From Reinekea forsetii (GTDB taxonomy: Bacteria; Pseudomonadota; Gammaproteobacteria; Pseudomonadales; Natronospirillaceae): a stretch of DNA of 64,000 nucleotides. The notes under the pieces are model-generated. The model was not told the DNA's origin. It ran no database searches and worked only from the letters and a program-made list of their open reading frames with translations. The first letter of the stretch is position 1; each line of letters opens with the position of its first letter. Positions 56,829 through 64,000 of the stretch are shown in pieces. The position numbers and the translations under genes are program-made. The stretch is from contig NZ_CP011797.1 in NCBI RefSeq assembly GCF_002795845.1, forward strand, positions 3,527,001-3,591,000, in the 5' to 3' direction.

Positions 56829-58757
56829 ATGAGCGACCTAAAAAAGACTGTCGGTGCGCGTAATCTCGATATTATCTGTGTCGGCCGCGCCGCGGTAGAT
56901 CTGTATGGCCAACAGATCGGCGCTCGCTTAGAAGACATGGGCAGCTTTGCGAAATACCTCGGTGGCTCATCGGGCAACATTGCCTACGGCACCGCCCGCC
57001 TGGGTTTGCGCTCGGCCATGCTGACCCGCGTCGGTGACGAGCATATGGGTCGTTTTGTGCGCGAGGAGTTTGACGCTGCCGGCGTCGACACCAGCCATGT
57101 CATCACCGATAGCGAACGCCTAACCGGCCTGGTAATTCTGGGCATAAAAGATCGCGACACCTTCCCGCTCATTTTCTATCGTAACGACTGCGCCGATATG
57201 GCCTTAAGCAAAGACGATTTTACGCCAACCTTTATCGCCTCGAGTCGCTCACTGTTGATTACCGGTACCCACCTGTCTAAGCCTTCGACATTTCAGGCCT
57301 GTATGACCGCCATCGACTATGCCAAGGACGCCGGCACCAAGGTCGTGCTCGATATAGATTACCGCCCTGTACTGTGGGGGCTGACTGGCATGGGCGAGGG
57401 CGAGAACCGCTTTGTCTCCGATGCCAATGTCAGCAAGCACCTGCAAAGCGTCTTGCCTTATCTCGACCTGATCGTGGGAACCGAGGAAGAGGTGCATATA
57501 GCCGGCGGCACGACCGATACCATCGCGGCACTGAAAACCATTCGCCGACTCACCAATGCCACCATTGTCCTCAAGTTAGGCGCCCTGGGCTGTACCGTGC
57601 TCGACGGCGACATTCCGCCATCTGAGGCGGATTTCGATGTCTTCACAGGCGTTCGGGTCGATGTATTAAATGTGCTTGGGGCCGGCGATGCCTTTATCAG
57701 CGGCTTCTTACGCGGCTGGCTAAACGGCGAAGATCACCAAACCTGTTGCCAGTATGCCAATGCCTGCGGGGCGTTGGTGGTATCTCGTCATGGCTGTGCG
57801 CCGGCCATTCCGTCCGCCGAAGAGCTTGATTATTATATCGAACATGCCGCGGATATTGCTCGACCCGACACGGACCGCGAGCTCAACTATTTGCATCGAG
57901 TGACCACCCGGCGCAAAGCGAAGTGGCATGAAATATTCGGCCTGGCCTATGACCACCGAATTCAACTCTTTAATATGGCTCGAGAAACCGGCACCGATGA
58001 GCAGCGCATCAACCTACTTAAGCAGCTCTTGGTCAAGGCCACCCAGCACGGTGCCGACGCGGCCCAGCTCGATGGCAATATCGGAGTGCTGATCGATGAT
58101 ACCTATGGGCAAGAGGCGCTCAATGATCTCACCGGACGAGGCTGGTGGATCGGTCGGCCGGTCGAGTTGCCGACCTCTAACCCCATTGAATTGGAAGGCG
58201 GACGGTCGATCGGCAGCCGATTGCGCGAGTGGCCGCTGGAGCATGTGGTCAAGTGCTTAATCTTCTACCATCCCGACCAGCCGCAAGAGCAGCGCAATCT
58301 GCAAGAGCGTCAGGCCAAGGAACTCTACGAAGCCTGTTGCGTCTCTGGTCACGAGTTACTGCTCGAACTGATCCCGCCTCGAGAGCTGGCACAGGATGAA
58401 GACACCTTGGTGCGGTCGCTGCAACGATTCTACAATCTGGGCATTCGACCCGACTGGTGGAAGCTGCCGGCACCCTCTGCGGCCACTTGGGCTAAGTTGA
58501 CTCAATTGATTCAGGCCCGAGCGCCGCATTGCCGCGGTATTCTGTTGTTAGGCCTGGATGCCCCTATTGAAGAGCTCAAGCGCGACTTTGCCAACTCCGC
58601 CGGGTTTGATATCTGCAAAGGCTTTACCGTCGGGCGGACCCTTTGGGCCAAGGAGAGCTATCGCTGGTTGGCGAATGAGATTAGTGACGAACAATTTATC
58701 GAACAGGTCGGCAATAACTACTTCGATCTGATTCAACACTGGCGGAATCGCGGTTAG
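56829..58757 (+). CDS. iolC: IolC-DUF2090 fusion: 5-dehydro-2-deoxygluconokinase with aldolase-like domain
   Basis: A 642-residue two-domain protein. Residues 1-330 are the PfkB kinase IolC (IICVGRAAVDLYGQQIGARL, KYLGGSSGNIAYGTARLG, NVLGAGDAFISGF). Residues about 345-642 are a DUF2090 domain (KWHEIFGLAYDHRIQLFNMA ... GILLLGLDAP ... GFTVGRTLWAKESYRWL), a TIM-barrel aldolase-type fold. Such fusions occur in proteobacterial inositol clusters lacking iolJ, so the second half probably replaces the aldolase IolJ. Both domains look intact. iolE follows after 98 bases. Confidence 0.93.
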   Translation: MSDLKKTVGARNLDIICVGRAAVDLYGQQIGARLEDMGSFAKYLGGSSGNIAYGTARLGLRSAMLTRVGDEHMGRFVREEFDAAGVDTSHVITDSERLTGLVILGIKDRDTFPLIFYRNDCADMALSKDDFTPTFIASSRSLLITGTHLSKPSTFQACMTAIDYAKDAGTKVVLDIDYRPVLWGLTGMGEGENRFVSDANVSKHLQSVLPYLDLIVGTEEEVHIAGGTTDTIAALKTIRRLTNATIVLKLGALGCTVLDGDIPPSEADFDVFTGVRVDVLNVLGAGDAFISGFLRGWLNGEDHQTCCQYANACGALVVSRHGCAPAIPSAEELDYYIEHAADIARPDTDRELNYLHRVTTRRKAKWHEIFGLAYDHRIQLFNMARETGTDEQRINLLKQLLVKATQHGADAAQLDGNIGVLIDDTYGQEALNDLTGRGWWIGRPVELPTSNPIELEGGRSIGSRLREWPLEHVVKCLIFYHPDQPQEQRNLQERQAKELYEACCVSGHELLLELIPPRELAQDEDTLVRSLQRFYNLGIRPDWWKLPAPSAATWAKLTQLIQARAPHCRGILLLGLDAPIEELKRDFANSAGFDICKGFTVGRTLWAKESYRWLANEISDEQFIEQVGNNYFDLIQHWRNRG

Positions 58758-58855
58758 GTTGGCCCAGCCACAGAGCCGCCGATTTAAACTAAAACCACAC
58801 ACATTTTATCAGCCAGCTTGCGGTCCAAACCCGGCTGGCGCTGAGGAGTAATGAC

Positions 58856-59755
58856 ATGACGGTACGCATCGGTATTAACCCGCTGACCTGGACCAACGAC
58901 GATCTTCCCGCCTTAGGTGCGGATACATCGCTGGAAACCTGCCTTTCCGAGGGCAAGCTGGCCGGTTACAGCGGCTTCGAACTGGGTCAGAAATTTCCTC
59001 GCCAAGCTGAGATTCTCAGCCCTATTCTCGACGCCCATGGCCTGGTACTGGTCTCGGGCTGGTACAGCAGCCTACTGCTGGAGCGCAGCGTTGAGGATGA
59101 GATCGCCGCGCTACAGGATCATCTGAACTTACTCAAGCAACTGGGCTCGACCGTAATGGTCTATTGCGAGGTCAGCCGCTGCATCCATGGCGATCTGGAC
59201 ACCCCGGTCAGCAAGCGTCCGAAGATGACCGAGGCTGAATGGCCGGAGTTTCTTACGCGGATCAACAAGGTCGGCGAATACCTACAAAGCCAAGGCGTGG
59301 CCTTGGCTTACCACCACCATATGGGCACGGTAATTGAGACCGAGGACGATATCGATCGCCTGATGGCCGGTACCTCCGAGGCCGTCGGTCTGTTACTCGA
59401 CTCTGGCCACCTAACCTTTGCCGGCGGGGATGTTGTTGCGGTCGCAACCCGACATGCGCAGCGTATCAAGCACGTGCACTGCAAGGATGTTCGTAAGGCA
59501 GTGTTAGCGGACAGTAAAAACCGTAATTTGAGCTTCTTAAATTCGGTTTTGAATGGCACCTTTACTGTGCCCGGCGACGGCTTTATTGACTATCCGGCTG
59601 TTTTTGCGGTGCTCAAGTCGCATAACTACAGCGGTTGGCTAGTCGTTGAGGCCGAACAGGATCCTGCTGTGGCGCATCCCCTGACCTATGCCAAGCTGGG
59701 CCATGCCAACCTGAGCCGACTCTGTGCCGACGCCGGTATTGACGTCGACGCTTAG
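58856..59755 (+). CDS. iolE: Inosose dehydratase
   Basis: A 299-residue TIM-barrel enzyme of canonical IolE type: IGINPLTWTNDDLPALGADT, CLSEGKLAGYSGFELGQKFP, LAYHHHMGTVIETEDDIDRL, LLLDSGHLTFAGGD and HVHCKDVR. It dehydrates 2-keto-myo-inositol to the trihydroxycyclohexanedione used by IolD. GAGGAG precedes the ATG. It is second in the iolC-iolE transcript. Module 1 carries a more distant IolE/IolI-like protein. Confidence 0.94.
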   Translation: MTVRIGINPLTWTNDDLPALGADTSLETCLSEGKLAGYSGFELGQKFPRQAEILSPILDAHGLVLVSGWYSSLLLERSVEDEIAALQDHLNLLKQLGSTVMVYCEVSRCIHGDLDTPVSKRPKMTEAEWPEFLTRINKVGEYLQSQGVALAYHHHMGTVIETEDDIDRLMAGTSEAVGLLLDSGHLTFAGGDVVAVATRHAQRIKHVHCKDVRKAVLADSKNRNLSFLNSVLNGTFTVPGDGFIDYPAVFAVLKSHNYSGWLVVEAEQDPAVAHPLTYAKLGHANLSRLCADAGIDVDA

Positions 59756-59847
59756 GGTTGAATCGTAAGGGTGCCCATTATCGCTGGGTACCCGACCTGC
59801 CCTGGCTCTCCGCCAGGGTCGCTGCAAGCATGGCACACCCTAGCTCT

Positions 59848-60762
59848 TCAACTATTGGCTTCGGACGCCGGTAACTCACTGCTGGTTTCAACACTGATGT
59901 GCTTGAGAAACTCAATCGCCGTCGCGATGCGCGGTATCCGCTCAGTCGTCGGGTGGTACACCAGATAGAACTCTCGTTCCACCTCCACCTCCGGCAGTAA
60001 GCGAATCAGCTCGTCATTGGCATTGAGCAAAAACCGATGCAACATCCCGATACCGGTACCGGCACGGACGGCCTCGACCTGGCCAATCGGCGAGTAGATG
60101 GATATTTGCGATTGCCATGCCGACCAGGCCGATTTAGGGGTGTTAAGCCTATCCGAGAAGAGTAGATCTTCGACATAGCCAACCAAGCGATGGTCGGCGA
60201 GTGCCTCAATGGAGTCAGGATAGCCGCGCCTGGCCAGGTAGTCGGGCGAGGCAAACAGGCCCAAGTTATAGGTTGCTAAGGGTGTGTAGCGCAATTTTGC
60301 TTCCGTCGGTTTGCCCACCATGATGGCTATATCGGCTTCTCGACGAGAAAGCGAAAAACCCCGCAATTGCGGCACAATCTCAACCCGTAACTCAGGGTTA
60401 GCATCCAATAAGCCATTCAGCTGGGGTGCTAACACCTTCAGCGCAAAGCCCTCCGGTGCGGCAATGCGCACTGTGCCACTGACCGAGGTCGGGTCGGAGC
60501 CGAAGATCTCACCCGCGGCCTCGATTTCGGCTTCGGCTCGCTCTAAATACACCAACAGGCGCTGTCCCTCGTCGGTGAGCGTCAGTCCCTTACTGTGACG
60601 GGTAAAGAGGGCAGTACCGGTGCGGGACTGCAGATGGGATAGATGACGGGACAAGGTAATGGACGCAATACCTAGGGTATCGGCCGCACGCCCCATGGTG
60701 CCGGAGCGGGCAACGGCTAAGAAATAGCGCGCGTCTTCCCAATTGAAACGATTCCGACTCAT
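59848..60762 (-). CDS. LysR-family regulator divergent from mmsA
   Basis: A 304-residue LysR protein. The N-terminal winged HTH is WEDARYFLAVARSGTMGRAA then LGIASITLSRHLSHLQSRTG; the effector domain follows (VRIAAPEGFALKVLAPQLNG, LRYTPLATYNLGLFASPDYL). It lies divergent from mmsA with a 120-base gap holding a perfect ATGATGCATCAT palindrome, so control of mmsA is likely. Convergent with iolE. Confidence 0.88.
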   Translation of the reverse strand: MSRNRFNWEDARYFLAVARSGTMGRAADTLGIASITLSRHLSHLQSRTGTALFTRHSKGLTLTDEGQRLLVYLERAEAEIEAAGEIFGSDPTSVSGTVRIAAPEGFALKVLAPQLNGLLDANPELRVEIVPQLRGFSLSRREADIAIMVGKPTEAKLRYTPLATYNLGLFASPDYLARRGYPDSIEALADHRLVGYVEDLLFSDRLNTPKSAWSAWQSQISIYSPIGQVEAVRAGTGIGMLHRFLLNANDELIRLLPEVEVEREFYLVYHPTTERIPRIATAIEFLKHISVETSSELPASEANS

Positions 60763-60795
60763 TGGCTGCCTCAGATCCTATGTGATACATCAAAA

Positions 60796-60807
60796 ATGAT
60801 GCATCAT
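60796..60807. promoter_or_regulatory. Palindrome between the LysR gene and mmsA
   Basis: ATGATGCATCAT is a perfect 12-base palindrome. A similar TGATACATCA lies at 60783-60792. Neither the LacI-type nor the TAGAA-N6-TTCTA box is present here, so mmsA appears to follow a different regulator, probably the divergent LysR protein. Confidence 0.4.
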
Positions 60808-60882
60808 ACAGGAATTATTTTACATTGTTATATCACTTTTGATGGCATTTAATAGGACCCAACCAAACAACGGAGAAGAACC

Positions 60883-62385
60883 ATGTCGGTCATAGGTAAC
60901 TTTATCGGCGGCGAACGCGTCGCATCCACGTCGGGCCGCACTGGACCGGTTTACAATCCAGCCACCGGTGCGCAAATAGCCACCGTCGCCCTGTCCAGCG
61001 CAGACGAGACCCGTGCAGCTATTGCCAATGCAGAAGCCGCTTTCAAAATCTGGAGCAAGGTAACGCCACTCAACCGCGCACGCGTCATGTTCAAATACAA
61101 AGAACTGATCGAAAAGCATGCCGATGAGATTGCCACCCTGATTTCACAAGAGCACGGCAAGGTCTTCTCCGACGCCAAGGGTGAACTGACCCGCGGCCTG
61201 GAAGTGGTTGAATTCGCCTGTGGCATCCCGCACTTACAAAAGGGTGAGCACAGTCTGAATGTTGGCCGTGGTGTTGACAGCTACAGCCAGATGATGCCGA
61301 TGGGTGTCTGTGCGGGCATCAGCCCCTTTAACTTCCCGGCCATGGTGCCGATGTGGATGTTTCCGGTCGCGATCGCCTGTGGCAACACCTTTATTATGAA
61401 ACCGTCTGAAAAAGATCCGTCAACGCCACTGCGTTTGGCTGAATTGCTCAAAGAGGCCGGTCTACCCGATGGTGTCTTCAATATTGTCAACGGCGACAAA
61501 GAAGCCGTAGACGTCCTGTTAACAGATGAGCGGATTCAGGCGGTCAGTTTTGTCGGCTCGACACCTATTGCTGAATACATCTATTCAACAGCCAGTGCCC
61601 ACGGCAAGCGTGTTCAGGCATTGGGTGGTGCAAAGAACCATATGATCGTTATGCCCGATGCGGAACCATCGCAGGTGGTCAACTCGCTGATGGGTGCGGC
61701 ATATGGATCGGCTGGCGAACGCTGCATGGCGATCTCGGTAGCCGTCTGTGTTGGTGATGAAGTGGCCGACCACCTGATCAAAGACCTCAGCGAGAATATC
61801 GCCACCATGACAGTTGGTGCGGGCATCAGCGACGGTCCAGAGGCACATATGGGCCCGCTCATTACCCGTGAACATGCCGATAAGGTGCTCGGTTTCATTG
61901 ACTCGGGCGTCGCTGAAGGTGCAACCCTGGTTGTCGATGGTCGCAACTTTGTCGTTTCTGGCCATGAAAATGGCTATTTTGTCGGACCGACCCTGTTCGA
62001 CAACGTCAAGGCCGGTATGCGTATTTATCAGGAGGAGGTCTTTGGACCGGTTCTCTGTGTGGTTCGAGTGAATAGCTATGAAGAAGCCTTAAACCTGATC
62101 AACGCTCACGAATATGGCAATGGTACGGCAATCTTCACACGCGACGGCGACACCGCACGTAACTTCGTTGAGAACGTCCAGGTAGGCATGGTCGGGGTTA
62201 ACGTCCCAATCCCCGTGCCAATGGCGTTCCACAGCTTTGGTGGCTGGAAGCGCTCACTGTTCGGCCCGTTGCATATGCATGGCCCAGATGGTGTGCGTTT
62301 CTATACCCGCATGAAGACCATTACCGCGCGTTGGCCGACCGGCCTGAGCGCGGGTCCGGAATTCACCATGCCCACGATGAAGTAA
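60883..62385 (+). CDS. mmsA: CoA-acylating (methyl)malonate-semialdehyde dehydrogenase
   Basis: A 500-residue aldehyde dehydrogenase of the MmsA/IolA group: VIGNFIGGERVASTSGRTGP, GVCAGISPFNFPAMVPMWMF, VSFVGSTPIAEYIY and the catalytic Cys in AYGSAGERCMAISVAV. The usual general-base Glu of hydrolytic aldehyde dehydrogenases is not in the corresponding ALGGAKNHM segment, as expected for CoA-dependent enzymes. It converts malonic semialdehyde from the aldolase step to acetyl-CoA and CO2. It is the last step of inositol breakdown and could equally serve valine catabolism. Confidence 0.95.
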   Translation: MSVIGNFIGGERVASTSGRTGPVYNPATGAQIATVALSSADETRAAIANAEAAFKIWSKVTPLNRARVMFKYKELIEKHADEIATLISQEHGKVFSDAKGELTRGLEVVEFACGIPHLQKGEHSLNVGRGVDSYSQMMPMGVCAGISPFNFPAMVPMWMFPVAIACGNTFIMKPSEKDPSTPLRLAELLKEAGLPDGVFNIVNGDKEAVDVLLTDERIQAVSFVGSTPIAEYIYSTASAHGKRVQALGGAKNHMIVMPDAEPSQVVNSLMGAAYGSAGERCMAISVAVCVGDEVADHLIKDLSENIATMTVGAGISDGPEAHMGPLITREHADKVLGFIDSGVAEGATLVVDGRNFVVSGHENGYFVGPTLFDNVKAGMRIYQEEVFGPVLCVVRVNSYEEALNLINAHEYGNGTAIFTRDGDTARNFVENVQVGMVGVNVPIPVPMAFHSFGGWKRSLFGPLHMHGPDGVRFYTRMKTITARWPTGLSAGPEFTMPTMK

Positions 62386-62404
62386 AATTTAGTCCGATGA
62401 AAAA

Positions 62405-62434
62405 GGCAATGCGCAAGCGCATTGCCTTTTTTTT
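62405..62434 (+). terminator. Terminator after mmsA
   Basis: GGCAATGCGC (62405-62414) and GCGCATTGCC (62417-62426) pair perfectly, followed by eight T; A-rich flank on the other side makes it usable by the convergent lipoprotein gene too. Confidence 0.9.
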
Positions 62435-62436
62435 GC

Positions 62437-62886
62437 CTATCGAACGGCTAAACCCCTAGCAATTAATTCCTCCCGAAGGCGCTCAATGCGCGCTCTGTTG
62501 ACACCAAAGTCAAATAGGCCAAACAGGGATTGAGAGCGCACCGCCAAACTGTTCGAATCATCAGTGACCAAGAGCTCGACAAAATCCGGAAAGCGAAACA
62601 AGGCACTGTGCCAGGTCACCCTAAGGTAACCAAAGCGCGCTTGCGTTAAAGAAGCGCCGGGCTGAGCCAAAACAGTCTGTTGAATGGCTTGCCAACTTTC
62701 GCGGCGCAACGGTGCGACCAGTTTTACCGGGGCGACTTGATAGAGCGGGATAATAGACTCGCTTGATACACAGTTTAAAAAAGGTGGGCATCGATCCAAT
62801 TGAAAATCGATCCCAGTCTGGGGAATGGACCGTGTTGACACACAGCCAACCAACATAACGCTAAGGGCGAGTAACAGATAACGCAT
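62437..62886 (-). CDS. DUF1499-family lipoprotein
   Basis: A 149-residue lipoprotein. The signal peptide ends in a lipobox LVGC (Cys15). The family pattern is visible: CPPFLNCVSSES, W..I...V, FRFPDFVELLVTD, VRSQSLFGLFDFGVNRARIE. DUF1499 proteins are common envelope proteins without an established function. Single gene between mmsA and the rRNA operon. Confidence 0.8.
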   Translation of the reverse strand: MRYLLLALSVMLVGCVSTRSIPQTGIDFQLDRCPPFLNCVSSESIIPLYQVAPVKLVAPLRRESWQAIQQTVLAQPGASLTQARFGYLRVTWHSALFRFPDFVELLVTDDSNSLAVRSQSLFGLFDFGVNRARIERLREELIARGLAVR

Positions 62887-62969
62887 CTTAATAAGGACCT
62901 CTGTAATGAGTTGGGCAGGCTAATGCTGAGCATACCTCAGAGCCATGATTATTTACGAGCAGGCATAAA

Positions 62970-63001
62970 AAAACCCGCAGCCGTTAGACTGCGGGTTTTT
63001 C
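62970..63001 (-). terminator. Distal rRNA operon terminator
   Basis: AACCCGCAG (62972-62980) and CTGCGGGTT (62989-62997) form a nine-pair stem; on the minus strand a run of seven T follows. It lies after the 5S-derived repeat. Confidence 0.85.
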
Positions 63002-63002
63002 G

Positions 63003-63110
63003 TTTTTAGGAGCTTGACGATGACCTACTCTCACAGGGGGCGGTGCGACGCCTCGCGTGATGCGGCAACCCGAGCCCACTAAAAAGTGGGTCTACCCATG
63101 TGAGAGTCCC
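63003..63110 (-). pseudogene. Partial 5S rRNA duplicate
   Basis: Bases 63003-63035 are identical to 63152-63184, i.e. the last part of the 5S gene plus its downstream leader into the terminator. The rest (63036-63110) is not 5S-like, but at its far end ACCCATGTGAGAGT (63094-63107) resembles the same 5S stretch in opposite orientation, so ACTCTCACA (63027-63035) and TGTGAGAGT (63099-63107) form an inverted repeat. It looks like the remains of a second 5S gene after deletion and rearrangement. Confidence 0.6.
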
Positions 63111-63118
63111 ACGCATAG

Positions 63119-63156
63119 CAAAAACCCCGACCGTTTCCGATCGGGGTTTTCTTTTT
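63119..63156 (-). terminator. Proximal rRNA operon terminator
   Basis: CCCCGA (63125-63130) and TCGGGG (63141-63146), with T-rich ends on both strands, just after the 5S gene on the minus strand. Confidence 0.75.
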
Positions 63157-63159
63157 AGG

Positions 63160-63278
63160 AGCTTGACGATGACCTACTCTCACATGGGGAGACCCCACAC
63201 TACCATCGGCGATACGTCGTTTCACTTCTGAGTTCGGTATGGGATCAGGTGGTTCCAACGCTCTATGTTCGTCAAGCA
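63160..63278 (-). rRNA. rrf: 5S ribosomal RNA
   Basis: The minus strand reads TGCTTGACGAACATAGAGCG, then CCACCTGATCCCATACCGAA, CTCAGAAGTGAAAC, CGCCGATGGTAGTGTGGGG and ends GTAGGTCATCGTCAAGC. This is a complete 5S with the terminal TGCTTGAC/GTCAAGC helix. Length is about 119 bases. It follows 23S in the usual order. Confidence 0.95.
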
Positions 63279-63441
63279 AACTGGTTGTCATAGCTCGCGT
63301 CTGTCATACGACAGCGCACGCTCTACGCAATTGGGTACTAAAAAAGCTCTCAACTTCCGGATACTGCTCAACTCATCTTGGTCGTTCTTTTCTTTCAGCG
63401 TATCTCTGAACTACCAACAGCTCAAACCACTTCGGCGTTAT

Positions 63442-64000
<559 letters not shown>

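Overview
The window reads as chromosomal DNA of a marine or halophilic gammaproteobacterium. Core gene order (rpmB-rpmG, radC, coaBC-dut, argB-slmA, spoT-rpoZ-gmk, yicC-rph, prlC) is gammaproteobacterial. A complete ectoine operon points to a salt-stressed habitat. A Saccharospirillaceae/Oceanospirillales member such as Reinekea is my best guess, but that is inference from gene content only. No IS element, prophage, CRISPR array or tRNA gene was recognised.

Layout. 1-7.2 kb: end of a PhnE-type permease, a histidine phosphatase, a RamB/ScfR-like regulator beside a malate-synthase-like fragment, a membrane protein with a dead M48-like peptidase region, a DsbA-like thiol oxidoreductase and an acyltransferase. 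7.4-14.9 kb: ribosomal proteins L33/L28, radC, coaBC, dut, a decayed algC, argB, slmA, a beta-barrel protein and a diguanylate cyclase. 14.9-28.1 kb: an Ask_Ect-like aspartokinase, a DUF4139-like envelope protein, dsbB, then spoT, rpoZ, gmk | ectR, ectABC-ask | yicC, rph; the ectoine locus interrupts an otherwise familiar housekeeping block. 28.3-40.8 kb: prlC, a LacI regulator with a GH1 beta-glucosidase, a two-component system with PepSY protein and cytochrome b561, a deletion remnant of a VIT1/CCC1 transporter, a large outer-membrane metalloprotease-like protein and a PhyH-type dioxygenase.

40.9-62.4 kb is the most interesting part: two parallel cyclitol (inositol-type) catabolic modules around one sugar-type ABC transporter. 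Module 1 holds a class II aldolase, an IolB-like isomerase, an IolC-like kinase and IolD on the minus strand, and dehydrogenase, IolE-like epimerase and dehydrogenase genes on the plus strand, followed by a LacI regulator. Module 2 holds iolG, the ABC transporter, an RpiR-type IolR, a small DUF3329-like protein, canonical iolB, an iolC-DUF2090 fusion, iolE, a LysR regulator and mmsA/iolA. A perfect palindrome TTGCAACCGGTTGCAA lies in the module 1 divergent promoter and again over the -35 of the transporter operon. A second inverted repeat, TAGAA-N6-TTCTA, lies twice in the iolB/iolC intergenic region and once upstream of the transporter. The transporter promoter therefore seems wired to both modules; IolD and MmsA occur once each and would serve both.

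62.4-64 kb: a DUF1499 lipoprotein, then on the minus strand the 3' end of a 23S rRNA gene, a 5S rRNA gene, a terminator, a partial 5S-derived repeat and a second terminator.
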